Notes under the pieces: generated by a model
What the model was told of the DNA's origin: nothing
Databases searched by the model: none
The model's input: the letters and a program-made list of their open reading frames with translations, nothing else
NCBI GenBank assembly: GCA_964446585.1
Contig: CAYUPI010000016.1
Location: forward strand, 46,940-110,939
Length of the DNA stretch: 64,000 nucleotides
DNA from: CAYUPI01 sp964446585
GTDB lineage: Bacteria; Verrucomicrobiota; Verrucomicrobiia; Limisphaerales; UBA8199
Reading direction: 5' to 3'
Program-made: the position numbers and the translations under genes
Part shown: piece after piece, positions 25,225-33,947 of the stretch
Layout: each line of letters starts with the position of its first letter
Numbering within the stretch: the first letter of the stretch is position 1

Positions 25225-26016
25225 TCAGGCCAATGCGCGCTGGACGGCGGAGAGAAGGGCGTTGGCTTCGTAGGGCTTCTCGAGAAAAGCCGCTGCGCCG
25301 AGTTGCTCGGCTCTTTCTCGAAAATCCGGCCGCCGGCTGGCGGTCAGGAAAATGATGCGCGTCGGCGAAGGCATCATGGTTTGAATCCGCTCGGCGACGG
25401 TGAAGCCGTCCCCGGCAGGCAGAGAGACATCCAACACGATCAGGTCAGGCGTATCGGTCACGGCGCAGCGTACGCCGGCGAGTCCGTCAGTGGCGACGGT
25501 GGCGTCCAACCCGGCGGCGCCGAGCCGGGCGGCCAGGGCTCCTGCCAGCCTTGGGTCATCCTCCACGATCAACACTTTTTTCCGTTGCGCCTTCCCGGAC
25601 GACTGCGGAGCAGTGCTCTCAGTTGGAAAGGATGTGCTAGGGTCCGTGTTCCAGTTCTTCAGAGTTTGCTCTACAACCTCGATGAGTTCTTGAGTGTCGT
25701 ATGGTTTTCGAAGCAAACCGGCGGCGCCCAGATCCAGTGCTTTGTCGCGGAGCTGGGGGTCTTTGCTGGCCGTGGCGACGATGATCGGGACTTCAGAAGT
25801 CTCGGTGAACTGATCGAACTGCTCGATGAGCGTGAAACCGCTGCCGGCGGGGAGTGAAATATCCAGGAGGATGAGATCCGGCCGGACGCGCAATGCCAGG
25901 CTGAGCCCCGTTATGGCATCGCCTGCCGTCCAGGCGGCGTAACCCTGAGATTTAAGGCGGATCGAGAGGGCCAGGGCGAGCCGCTGGTCGTCTTCGATAA
26001 TCAGAATTTTCTTCAT
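25225..26016 (-). CDS. Double-receiver response regulator (REC-REC)
   Basis: 263 aa made of two complete receiver domains, ~1-122 and ~143-262, joined by a Ser/Thr-rich linker. Each has the acidic pair (ILIIEDD; VLIVEDD), the phosphoacceptor Asp (LILLDISLPAGSGF; LIVLDVSLPAGDGF) and the KPY lysine (LRKPYD; LEKPYE). There is no output domain, so it probably acts as a phosphate shuttle or sink in a phosphorelay. Its ATG overlaps the stop of the next receiver gene (ATGA), so the two are translationally coupled. Confidence 0.92.
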   Translation of the reverse strand: MKKILIIEDDQRLALALSIRLKSQGYAAWTAGDAITGLSLALRVRPDLILLDISLPAGSGFTLIEQFDQFTETSEVPIIVATASKDPQLRDKALDLGAAGLLRKPYDTQELIEVVEQTLKNWNTDPSTSFPTESTAPQSSGKAQRKKVLIVEDDPRLAGALAARLGAAGLDATVATDGLAGVRCAVTDTPDLIVLDVSLPAGDGFTVAERIQTMMPSPTRIIFLTASRRPDFRERAEQLGAAAFLEKPYEANALLSAVQRALA

Positions 26017-26426
26017 GCGTTGAGTTCAGCAAGAGCGGCTGGCCTTGTGGTCTCGGGGACACAAGCCGCGCCAACCAGGAGACCAATCGTTTCGAGGAGT
26101 TGTTTCGAGTTGAAGGGTTTTTCGAAAAATCCGGCGGGCTGGACCTCCTCGGCGATCGGCCAGAGCAACTCTCGGCTTCCGGCGGTGACAAAGATGATGG
26201 GCACGTTTGCCAAGCCGTAGTGTTTGAGACGTTGGGCGGTCAGGATGCCGATGCCTTGCGGCATATAGATGTCCATGACGATCAGGTCTGGACGGCGGAG
26301 GAGCGCGAGCTTGAGACCTTCGTGGCCATCATGAGCGGTGAGGACCTGGTAACCCGCGGCCTTGAGGCGAAGGGTCAGTGGGACCACTCCTTTTCTATCA
26401 TCATCGATTATGAGGATTGTTTTCAT
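26013..26426 (-). CDS. Single-domain response regulator
   Basis: 137 aa from the ATG at 26426 (MKTILIIDDDRKGVVPLTLR); the 40 upstream in-frame codons do not look like protein. Receiver residues are complete: IIDDD, the phosphoacceptor in LIVMDIYMPQGIG, Thr in FVTAGS and FFEKPF. A short Ala/Pro-rich tail follows. Part of a run of receiver genes on the minus strand, coupled to the downstream double receiver. Confidence 0.9.
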   Translation of the reverse strand: MKTILIIDDDRKGVVPLTLRLKAAGYQVLTAHDGHEGLKLALLRRPDLIVMDIYMPQGIGILTAQRLKHYGLANVPIIFVTAGSRELLWPIAEEVQPAGFFEKPFNSKQLLETIGLLVGAACVPETTRPAALAELNA

Positions 26427-26514
26427 AGTTTTGGTAATAGATGTCACGGCAACCGACAGCAAAGCAGGGCGTCTCGCCCTGGAACCCAACGCGCCGGGCG
26501 AGGCGCCCCCGACA

Positions 26515-26532
26515 GCGGCCCCGAAAGGCCGC
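26515..26532. other. Stem-loop between receiver genes
   Basis: GCGGCC-CCGAAA-GGCCGC, a perfect 6-bp stem with a GNRA-like-sized loop, in the ~115-base gap between two receiver genes. The same gap contains GGGCGTCTCGCCC and GGGCGAGGCGCCC words, so it may be repeat-derived. It has no T-run in the direction of the flanking genes. Confidence 0.4.
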
Positions 26533-26542
26533 TTTATCCGGG

Positions 26543-26950
26543 TCAACTTGCAGCGGCGGCCGCGCAGTGTTCCGGGCAGTCCTCGGTGTTGGCGGACAGG
26601 CCCTCGGCGACGGCGGCCAGCAATGCCGCCGGATCGTACGGCTTTTCAAAGAACGCGACTGCGCCGAGTTTCTTTGCGGCTTTTCGCAGTCCGGGAGCGC
26701 GGCTGGCGGTGATAAAGATCACCGGGATCTGGCCGAGCCCGAGACCGCGCATGCGCTGAGCTACGGAGAAACCGAGGCCGACAGGCATCCAGATATCCAT
26801 CAGGACCAGGTCGGGCCTTTGTTCGACCGCCAGCTTGAGTCCGGCAAAGCCGTCCGCAGCGGTCATGGCGGTGTAGCCGGCAGCTTCCAGGCGAATCGCC
26901 AGGGCAGCCGCGATTTTGGCATCATCTTCGATGATGAGTATTTTTTTCAT
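26543..26950 (-). CDS. Single-domain response regulator
   Basis: 135 aa, one receiver domain: IIEDDAK, phosphoacceptor in LVLMDIWMPVGLGF, FITASR, and FFEKPYD. The tail ends in an unusual ANTEDCPEHCAAAAAS segment with two cysteines. It is 18 bases downstream of the hybrid histidine kinase gene and very probably co-transcribed with it, so the kinase is its likely phosphodonor. Confidence 0.9.
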   Translation of the reverse strand: MKKILIIEDDAKIAAALAIRLEAAGYTAMTAADGFAGLKLAVEQRPDLVLMDIWMPVGLGFSVAQRMRGLGLGQIPVIFITASRAPGLRKAAKKLGAVAFFEKPYDPAALLAAVAEGLSANTEDCPEHCAAAAAS

Positions 26951-26968
26951 AGATGTGGCAGTTACAGA

Positions 26969-28936
26969 TTAGTTCAATCGGGGCTGTTCCAGTCCGAAAT
27001 CATTCTTTTTCCAGATCTCGGTGTCGCCCGAACGTTTGACGTTGCGGACAGTTTCGAGGATCTGGTTGGGAGCACACGGCTTGGCCAGCAGTGTGAAGGG
27101 TGAAAAAGCGAGAGCCTGTTTCATCAATTCGCCGTCGGCGAAAGCGGTGTGCACGATGATGGGGATTTGGCCCCAGTCCCGGCGGATTTCCTTGAGCGCC
27201 GTCGCCCCATTCAATTCGGGCATGGCGAGATCCAGCACGACGACATCCGGCGGGTGATGGCGCATTTGCTGGAGCGCTTCCTGGCCGTTGCGAGCGGTCC
27301 GAACATTGTAGCGTTCAGCAGTCAGCAGCTGAGATAGCATGTCGAGCATATCCGGATCATCGTCCACCAGGAGCAAATCGGTCTGGAGCGACTGCTGGGT
27401 TTTGGGCAGGACGAAAGAAAACGTGCTTCCTTTGCCGAGTTCGCTTTGGACCCAGATATTGCCGCCATGCAACTGTACTAGTTCGCGACAAAGGTAAAGT
27501 CCCAGCCCGATGCCATGTTCAGTGGCGGCGTCGCCGGCCTTGATCTGATGCAACCGATCGAAGATTAACTCCTGCTGATCTCTGGCAATTCCACAGCCTG
27601 TATCCGAGACGGAGACCTGGAGAAACTCAGGCCGACCTAACGGCTCGAGCGCCCGGATGAGAATCGTTCCCCCGGGCTGAGTGCAGCGCAGGGCATTGGT
27701 CAACAGGTTGTTCAAAACCTGAGTGATGCGATGTTCGTCAAGGAATGCCTCCGGCAAGTCGTCAGGCACTTCGAGGCGCAGATCGATTTGCTTGTCCGCA
27801 GCGGCCCGGCTCATGCTGGCGACCACCCGGTGCGCCAGGTCGCGCAAGGAAACGGATTTCAGGTCCAAGGCCAGTTTGCCGGTTTCCAGACGGGCTGCAT
27901 CCAGCAGGTCATTTACGCATGCGCGCAGTTGGTCGCAACTGCCCCGGGCGATCTGAAGGTATTCCAACTGGAGTTGGTTGATCGGGCCGGCCAGACCGTC
28001 CATGAGAATATTGATGAACTCCATGGCCGAGGTCAGAGGCGTTTTCAGCTCATGTGAAAGCGTATGGTAGAAATTTTGGATTTCCTGGTTCCGGCGCATG
28101 AGGACCTTATTGGTGCGCTCGAGTTTGAAGAGCACGTCCCGGCGCGCCGCCTCAGCCTGTTTGCGCGCGCTGATGTTTACCATGATGCCCTGAACTTGAT
28201 GTGATCCGTCCTTCTTGCGTCGGACGCTGACGATATCGCGCAACCAGATCACCGACCCATCGGCAGCCAGCATGCGATATTCAAAGCTCTGGTACTGTTC
28301 CTCGACACTGAGCTGCTGGCAGAGAGTTACCGCTTTTTCCTGATCCTCCGGATGGATGTGGTTTTGCCAAAAGGCGGGTTCTTCCAGCCAGCATCGGACC
28401 GGGTAACCGAGCACCCGTTCGGCTTGCTGGCTCACAAAAGTGAAGCGCAAGTCAGGAAGGTCCGCCTGCCACACGATGCCATCGACGGAGTTGACCAGGC
28501 CGCGGTATTGTTCCTCGCTCTGGCGCAACCGCAGTTCAGCCTGAGTGCGGCATGCATGTTCCAGGGCCTCGTTCAAGGCGCGCCGGATGGCCGGCACCAA
28601 CCGGGCCAGGCCGTCCTTGAGGACATAATCGGTGGCCCCGGCTTTCAGGCTTTCGACGGCGACCTCGTCGCCGATGGCGCCGGATACAAAAAGGAAAGGC
28701 ACTTCGGGGCACCGTTCTCGAGCCAGCGCCAGCGCTGCCATTCCTGAAAAGCCGGGAATGACATAATCGGACAAGATGACATCGAATCCTCCCGCACTCA
28801 GGGCGGCCGCGAACGCTGCCTCGTTTTCGACGCGGACGACTTCGCACTTCGGAAATTCCGATGCGAGATTGCGTACGATCATTCGGGCATCGTCTTCGGT
28901 ATCTTCAAGCAGGAGCAGGCGTAAGGTCGAATTCAC
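26969..28936 (-). CDS. Hybrid sensor histidine kinase (REC-PAS-HisKA-HATPase-REC)
   Basis: 655 aa, GTG start. The N-terminal receiver (1-125) has phosphoacceptor VILSDYVIPGFSG. A PAS domain with PAC (~140-265) follows (FTFVSQQAERVLGYPVRCWL; VRRKKDGSHQVQGIMVNISA). HisKA has its His in FYHTLSHELKTPLTSAMEF. HATPase N, G1 and G2 boxes are NNLLTNALRC, VSDTGCGIARDQQELIFDRL and GIGLGLYLCRELV. The C-terminal receiver is DLLLVDDDPDML and VVLDLAMPELNG. No membrane helix is seen, so it is a cytoplasmic sensor. It leads the minus-strand receiver operon and is divergent from the REC-PAS gene at 29300. Confidence 0.94.
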   Translation of the reverse strand: MNSTLRLLLLEDTEDDARMIVRNLASEFPKCEVVRVENEAAFAAALSAGGFDVILSDYVIPGFSGMAALALARERCPEVPFLFVSGAIGDEVAVESLKAGATDYVLKDGLARLVPAIRRALNEALEHACRTQAELRLRQSEEQYRGLVNSVDGIVWQADLPDLRFTFVSQQAERVLGYPVRCWLEEPAFWQNHIHPEDQEKAVTLCQQLSVEEQYQSFEYRMLAADGSVIWLRDIVSVRRKKDGSHQVQGIMVNISARKQAEAARRDVLFKLERTNKVLMRRNQEIQNFYHTLSHELKTPLTSAMEFINILMDGLAGPINQLQLEYLQIARGSCDQLRACVNDLLDAARLETGKLALDLKSVSLRDLAHRVVASMSRAAADKQIDLRLEVPDDLPEAFLDEHRITQVLNNLLTNALRCTQPGGTILIRALEPLGRPEFLQVSVSDTGCGIARDQQELIFDRLHQIKAGDAATEHGIGLGLYLCRELVQLHGGNIWVQSELGKGSTFSFVLPKTQQSLQTDLLLVDDDPDMLDMLSQLLTAERYNVRTARNGQEALQQMRHHPPDVVVLDLAMPELNGATALKEIRRDWGQIPIIVHTAFADGELMKQALAFSPFTLLAKPCAPNQILETVRNVKRSGDTEIWKKNDFGLEQPRLN

Positions 28937-29299
28937 AGTTTTGCTTTCATTTCACTCAAACCCACGGTAACGAACGGTTTCTTTACGACCCATGGGGATG
29001 ATTCTGAATTAAGGGAAGCAGGACGCGTTCCACATCAAAAACGAGGCAAAGCCCGGTCTCGAGTCCAGTCGAGGTCATGCCAACAGAGCCTGAAGCGCAT
29101 GCACAATTGGCGATCAGCGGAGTCCTGCACAATGCAGGTCCAGAAGCTCGAAGTGGCCGAGAATGTGTGTCTTACAAGAGGACAGCGGGTGTCCGGCAGC
29201 GGACATGGACATCACGTCAAGGCTATTTGACCTCAGGCCTGAAGTGGTCTAGACTTGAGCCAAGAGGTCGGCGGAAGCCGGCCACCAAATCATTACATC
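28937..29299. other. Divergent promoter region between hybrid kinase and REC-PAS genes
   Basis: A 363-base gap between divergent genes. No ORF or RNA gene is convincing. The one clear structure is TGTCCG-GCAG-CGGACA at 29190-29205, a perfect 6-bp inverted repeat about 95 bases before the REC-PAS start. It is a possible operator. Confidence 0.5.
29190..29205. promoter_or_regulatory. Candidate operator palindrome TGTCCG-N4-CGGACA
   Basis: Perfect 6+6 inverted repeat with a 4-base spacer in the divergent promoter region. The size and symmetry fit a site for a dimeric HTH regulator. I saw no second copy in the window, so it rests on symmetry alone. Confidence 0.35.
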
Positions 29300-30319
29300 A
29301 TGCCCACCCAATTGCGGGTTTTGGTCGTAGAGGATTCCGAGGCTGACTCCTTCCTTATGCAGCGCGAGTTGCGGCGCGTCGGATTCGAGCCGATTTCCAA
29401 ACGCGTGGATACGGCCGCCAAGATGAGCGCTGCCCTGGATAAGGGCTCCTGGGATATCATCTTAAGCGATTACTCGATGCCGCAATTCAGCGGGGTGGCG
29501 GCCTTGTCGCTCTTTCAGGCTAAGGGAACTGACATTCCGTTCATTGTAGTTTCAGGGGTCGTGGGTGAGGAGCGCGCTGTGGAAATGATGAAGGCCGGGG
29601 CGCACGATTATGTGCTGAAGCATAACCTGGCACGCCTGGCAGAAGCGGTGAAACGTGAGCTGCGGGCCGCCGAAGAACGGCGTCTGCGCCGGCGCAGTGA
29701 AGCCACCATGGCGCACCTGGCTTCGATCGTCGAGTGCTGCCAGGACGCGATTGTGAGCCAGGAGCTGGATGGCACCGTGGTCAGTTGGAATGCCGGAGCC
29801 GAAGCTTTGTACGGCTATACAGCCAGCGACATGACCGGCCATTCACTCGAAGATCTCATTCCGGCGGATCGGCCGGAAGAGCTGTCGGAGATTTTTCAGC
29901 GAGTCAAGCGTGGCGAGCGCGTGGACCGATTCGAAACGGTGCGTGTCCGGAAAGATGGACGGCTCGTGGAAGTGTCGCTCACGGTCTCTCCGCTCAAAGA
30001 CGCCGAGGGCAAGATCCTGGGCGCTTCCACGCTCGCGTTGGACATTACGAAGCGCAGACAGGAAGAGGCGGAATCGCGCCGCCTGATCCAGGAATTGACC
30101 GAGGCCTTGGGACAGGTAAAAACCCTGAGCGGGTTACTGCCGATTTGCGCGTCGTGCAAGAAAATAAGGGACGACAAGGGCTACTGGCAACAGGTCGAGA
30201 CCTATATCCGCAAACACTCGGAGGCCGATTTCACGCACGGCATTTGCCCGGAGTGTGTCCAACGCCTATATCCTCAATATAAGGATCAATTGCTGAAGGC
30301 CACCGCAGCCGCGAGCTGA
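29300..30319 (+). CDS. Response regulator with PAS domain and C-terminal cysteine motif
   Basis: 339 aa from the ATG at 29300 (MPTQLRVLVVEDSEADSFLM). The receiver (1-125) has phosphoacceptor IILSDYSMPQFSG. The PAS/PAC region (~148-270) shows IVSQELDGTVVSWNAGAEAL and LALDITKRRQEEA. After a short coiled coil comes a motif: ICASCKKIRDDKGYWQQVE, then HSEADFTHGICPEC. These two Cys-x2-Cys pairs are a conserved tail found on many PAS/receiver proteins and could bind a metal or act in redox sensing. The function of that tail is not established. It converges on the REC-HK gene at 30339, a likely partner. Confidence 0.88.
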   Translation: MPTQLRVLVVEDSEADSFLMQRELRRVGFEPISKRVDTAAKMSAALDKGSWDIILSDYSMPQFSGVAALSLFQAKGTDIPFIVVSGVVGEERAVEMMKAGAHDYVLKHNLARLAEAVKRELRAAEERRLRRRSEATMAHLASIVECCQDAIVSQELDGTVVSWNAGAEALYGYTASDMTGHSLEDLIPADRPEELSEIFQRVKRGERVDRFETVRVRKDGRLVEVSLTVSPLKDAEGKILGASTLALDITKRRQEEAESRRLIQELTEALGQVKTLSGLLPICASCKKIRDDKGYWQQVETYIRKHSEADFTHGICPECVQRLYPQYKDQLLKATAAAS

Positions 30320-30338
30320 GCGGGGCAAGTGTTTGTCG

Positions 30339-31769
30339 CTAGGACTTCAACGACCCGCGCTGGTTGGCGGGGATGGTGAAGAAGAAAGTCGCGCCTTTGC
30401 CCACCTGGGCCTGGGCCCAAATGCGTCCGCCGTGGCGTTGGATGATGCGATGGACGACGGACAGGCCGACTCCGGTGCCTTCGAATTGCTCCTGGCTATG
30501 CAGTCGTTGGAAGACGCCGAACAGTCTCTCTGCATAGCGCATGTCAAAACCGGCGCCGTTGTCGCGCACGAAATAAGCACCGCCGCCCTCCTCGGGCAGA
30601 TAACCGACTTCGACAACAGGTTTCTCGACGCGGCGAGTGAACTTAAAGGCGTTGGCCAACAGGTTCGCAAAGACCTGCGTGAGCAACGAGGGGTCACCAA
30701 CGCAGTTGGGCAAGCCGCCGACACGAATCTCGAAGGCCCGCTCTGGTTGCTGCCGGCCAAGTTCCTCCAACAGGCTGTTAACGATTGCCGAGACCTCGAC
30801 AGGCCGCCGGGAAAGCGGTTGTCTGCTCAGGCGCGAAAAGCGAAGCAAATCATCAACGAGGTGCGTCATGCGTTGAGAGTTTGCGATCACACGGTTCAAG
30901 AGCTCTCGCGCTTCGGTTGGCAAAAGGGTCGAAAAGCCGTCACGCAAGTCGTTTGAAAAAGCGCCTACAGCGCGCAAGGGAGAACGCAGATCGTGGGAAA
31001 CGGAATAAGAAAAGGCTTCCAGTTCCCGATTGGCTGCTTCGAGTTCGACAGTGCGTTCGCTCACACGCAGTTCGAGTTCCTCGTTAAGCTTTCTGACTTC
31101 GGCCTCAGCTCGCTTTCGCTCAACAACCTCGGCCTCCAAAGAGGCCGTTCTCTCCTGCACCTTTTCTTCCAATTGCTCGTTGAGCTTTTTCAGCTCGTCC
31201 CGCGCGGTAGCGAGTTGCTGGTTCTTTTGAACGGCCGCTTCATAGGTCGAGAGGAGTAAATTCAGGATCTGCGCTCGGTCGGAGGTGATCACGTGCTTTC
31301 GGCCAGCCAGGAAGACCTCCATGCTGGTCTGCACTTTCTCCCGATTCCCGAGGTGAGCGTTCGCCAAGAGGAACTCGATCCGAGCCACCAGGTTGGCCGG
31401 GTCATAAGGTTTGGTAAGAAAATTATCGGCACCGCACTCGAGGCCCTTGAAAACGTCCTGAGGATCGGAGAGTGCCGTGAGCAAAATCAGCGGCAAATCG
31501 GCAAGAGCGCCGTCGGCTCGAATTTGCCGGCAAAGCTCGTAACCGTTCATCTCGGGCATGAGGATATCGGCGATGACGATACTGGGTTTATGCCGACGCA
31601 GGGCTGCCAGGGCTTCCTTGCCATCGCGCGTGGCGACGACCTGGAAATCCTGTCTCTCCAGGATGTATTTGAGGTGCGCTGCCTGAGTGGGGCTGTCCTC
31701 GGCGATCAGGACCTCCACTCGAGAGCGAGATGGCTTGTCTGTTATCGTGGGCGGGTAAGCGCTCTCCAT
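30339..31769 (-). CDS. Response regulator/histidine kinase (REC-coiled coil-HisKA-HATPase)
   Basis: 476 aa. The receiver at 12-130 has VEVLIAEDSPTQAAH and phosphoacceptor IVIADILMPEMNG. A long charged coiled coil follows at ~165-245 (LKKLNEQLEEKVQERTASLE). HisKA has its His in FSYSVSHDLRSPLRAVGAFS, and HATPase boxes are FANLLANAFKFTR, VRDNGAGFDMRYAERLFGVF and GTGVGLSVVHRII. The SYSVSHDLRSPLRA form is that of bacteriophytochrome-type kinases, but no photosensor is present. Cytoplasmic; probably driven by phosphorylation of its own receiver. Confidence 0.93.
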   Translation of the reverse strand: MESAYPPTITDKPSRSRVEVLIAEDSPTQAAHLKYILERQDFQVVATRDGKEALAALRRHKPSIVIADILMPEMNGYELCRQIRADGALADLPLILLTALSDPQDVFKGLECGADNFLTKPYDPANLVARIEFLLANAHLGNREKVQTSMEVFLAGRKHVITSDRAQILNLLLSTYEAAVQKNQQLATARDELKKLNEQLEEKVQERTASLEAEVVERKRAEAEVRKLNEELELRVSERTVELEAANRELEAFSYSVSHDLRSPLRAVGAFSNDLRDGFSTLLPTEARELLNRVIANSQRMTHLVDDLLRFSRLSRQPLSRRPVEVSAIVNSLLEELGRQQPERAFEIRVGGLPNCVGDPSLLTQVFANLLANAFKFTRRVEKPVVEVGYLPEEGGGAYFVRDNGAGFDMRYAERLFGVFQRLHSQEQFEGTGVGLSVVHRIIQRHGGRIWAQAQVGKGATFFFTIPANQRGSLKS

Positions 31770-31900
31770 AGCCTCACGAGGAGGCGCCGACCGAACAGGC
31801 TGCGATCGGGCGCAGGTGGCAGATCATCGGGAGAATTTCAGCACAGTTAGCCATCTAGTCAAGCGGTCACCGTCATTTACCCACTGTGCCTCTGATAAGA

Positions 31901-33712
31901 TCAGCCGTGAATGATGAGTTGGATGTTCTCGGGAAGTTTGGCCGCGACCTCGGTCACGACGTTTCCTTTGAGCAGGGTTGCCAAAGTCCGGCGATGGGGA
32001 GCACCCAGCATGAGGATATCAACGCCGAGAGTTGCGGCCAGATCGAGTATGGTGCCGGCCGGGTCTTCGCTGACCGCATAGACGGGCAGCACGCGCACGC
32101 CGGCGCCTTCTGCCAGGTCCAGCATGCCGTACATGATTCCCGAAGCCTGCCGGTCATCCTGCCAGCGAGGGCGCTCAGTGTTGGCGAGTGGGCCGGGCAG
32201 GCTGACTGCGAGTTCTTTGACGTAAAGAACGTACAGTGTCCCTTGCCTGAGCCGCGCCTCTTCCAGGGCGTAGCGCAGCACCGGAGTAAAGCCGCGGGCG
32301 GCCACAAGTATGGATTGGCCCGGGGCAAGATTGGGCCGCAATTCGGCGAGGCGTTCCGGTTTGATAACGACAGCCATCTCGCGCGTCAGCGTGACCGTTT
32401 CCAGACCGGCGCGTTTCATGGCAAACCATCGCAAACCAAACCCGCCCCCCAGCACACACGATGCAAAGAAGAGGGCGGCAGGCTTGGTTTTGGCGATGGT
32501 AATTTCCACGGCGAACAGGACCGCGAAGGTAACCACCATAATCGAGCGCTCGCGCCAGTTCAGGCCGAGCCGATTGTTAAAGCAGGCGGAGCCGATGTTC
32601 ACCGTGATCGCTCCCACGACGCCGATCGCGTACATGTCGGCGAGGGAATCCAGGTCCTCGGAGATCACCACCAGAACTAGCGGCATCAGTACTGCGGCGA
32701 TGAGCGGCAGCCAGGGAACACCGTGCGTGTTCAGACGCGCGAAGGCGCGCGGCATCTCCCGATCGCGGGCCAGCATATACATAAGGCCAATCATCGCCGC
32801 TGTGGCCGTGTTCACCGCGCTCAACAGCAATAAGCCGACAACGACTCCGACAAAAACGCCGAACACCTGTCCGAATTGCTGTCCGAACGCGAGCGCGCCG
32901 TAGTGCTCGCCGAGAAAACGCAGCATATCTTCGTAGCGATCCCGGATGGCGTCCGCCATCGATTGCGGCAGCGATAACATTGCCCAGCCCAAGAGCGCCG
33001 TCCCAAACACAACCTCGAACGCCACGGGCCAGATGGCCTTTTTCGCCGTGGAGGCTACGCTCGGCTGGTCGGGCGTGCTCCTGCGATCCAGTTTCATCAC
33101 GCCTGTGAGATTGGCGATGGCTTCGACACCGCTTAGCGCGAGAATGACATCGGCGAAGGCGACCCAGTTCTTGCGAAAACTTGTGTGAGTCGGTTCGAGA
33201 TGCAACAGCGTGAGGTGGGGCACGCTCAATGCGAAAACTGCCACCACCGCCAACACCATCGGTATCGCCAACGAAACGGCCACGCTGCCCGAATGTTTCG
33301 GTCCAAAATAGTTGATGGAGCCGATCAACAAAATGAAAGCGATCGTCAACAGCTTTAGGTGGTCGCGCGACACGCCGAAATAGCTCATAGCGTCCCAGCA
33401 GCTCATGGCGGCCGTGACGATGAAGTCCGCCATCAGCAACAATGCTCCCAGCACCGCGAGGACCCGGCTTTGTTCGCGCGCCGAGGAATAGACGCCACCA
33501 CCGTCCGGGAAATGCTTGCAAATGATGATGTAGTTGTAGCCGACCAGGCCGGTCAGTGCGCAGACTGCGAGGATGATCGGCAAGGAAGCAAAGCCGGCCG
33601 CCAGGAAGGCCAACCCGATGACATAGGCTTTGCTCGTGCCCCAATCCCCATAGAGCAAGGCGGCCGCCCGTGCCCAGCCTACGTTTCGAGGGCGATGCAT
33701 TCCCACTTCCAT
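31901..33712 (-). CDS. APC-type permease fused to a universal stress protein domain, copy 2
   Basis: 603 aa, the same length and architecture as the gene at 13469-15280. The start is shared (MEV-x-HRPRNVGW-x-RAA), followed by YGDWGTSKAYVIG and FPDGGGVYSSAREQSRVLAV, with ~12 membrane helices, then a C-terminal UspA-like domain (ILVAARGFTPVLRYALEEAR; DILMLGAPHRRTLATLLKGN). The two copies are diverged paralogues throughout, with no identical tract like that of glnA. The final Gly-Ser of the Usp nucleotide motif is Gly-Asn here too, a shared feature of the pair. Substrate unknown. Confidence 0.88.
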   Translation of the reverse strand: MEVGMHRPRNVGWARAAALLYGDWGTSKAYVIGLAFLAAGFASLPIILAVCALTGLVGYNYIIICKHFPDGGGVYSSAREQSRVLAVLGALLLMADFIVTAAMSCWDAMSYFGVSRDHLKLLTIAFILLIGSINYFGPKHSGSVAVSLAIPMVLAVVAVFALSVPHLTLLHLEPTHTSFRKNWVAFADVILALSGVEAIANLTGVMKLDRRSTPDQPSVASTAKKAIWPVAFEVVFGTALLGWAMLSLPQSMADAIRDRYEDMLRFLGEHYGALAFGQQFGQVFGVFVGVVVGLLLLSAVNTATAAMIGLMYMLARDREMPRAFARLNTHGVPWLPLIAAVLMPLVLVVISEDLDSLADMYAIGVVGAITVNIGSACFNNRLGLNWRERSIMVVTFAVLFAVEITIAKTKPAALFFASCVLGGGFGLRWFAMKRAGLETVTLTREMAVVIKPERLAELRPNLAPGQSILVAARGFTPVLRYALEEARLRQGTLYVLYVKELAVSLPGPLANTERPRWQDDRQASGIMYGMLDLAEGAGVRVLPVYAVSEDPAGTILDLAATLGVDILMLGAPHRRTLATLLKGNVVTEVAAKLPENIQLIIHG

Positions 33713-33947
33713 CGCGCGGAGAGTATTTGCCGCCCCGAAGAAAAGACAATCCGATAAAGAAGAGCCCTCGTGGACGGGCTAGCACCCGATTCCGATCCTG
33801 CAGTGTGGCCCTAAACCACTGGCAACGAACATGTTGCGGTCACAGCAGCCGCCGACATGAGGAGGCTTTTACCGAAAAATCCAAAATCCAAAATCGATCA
33901 GAACCTCGGGTCCTAGGCAATTAGAACAGCCACGCCCAGGGGATTAG

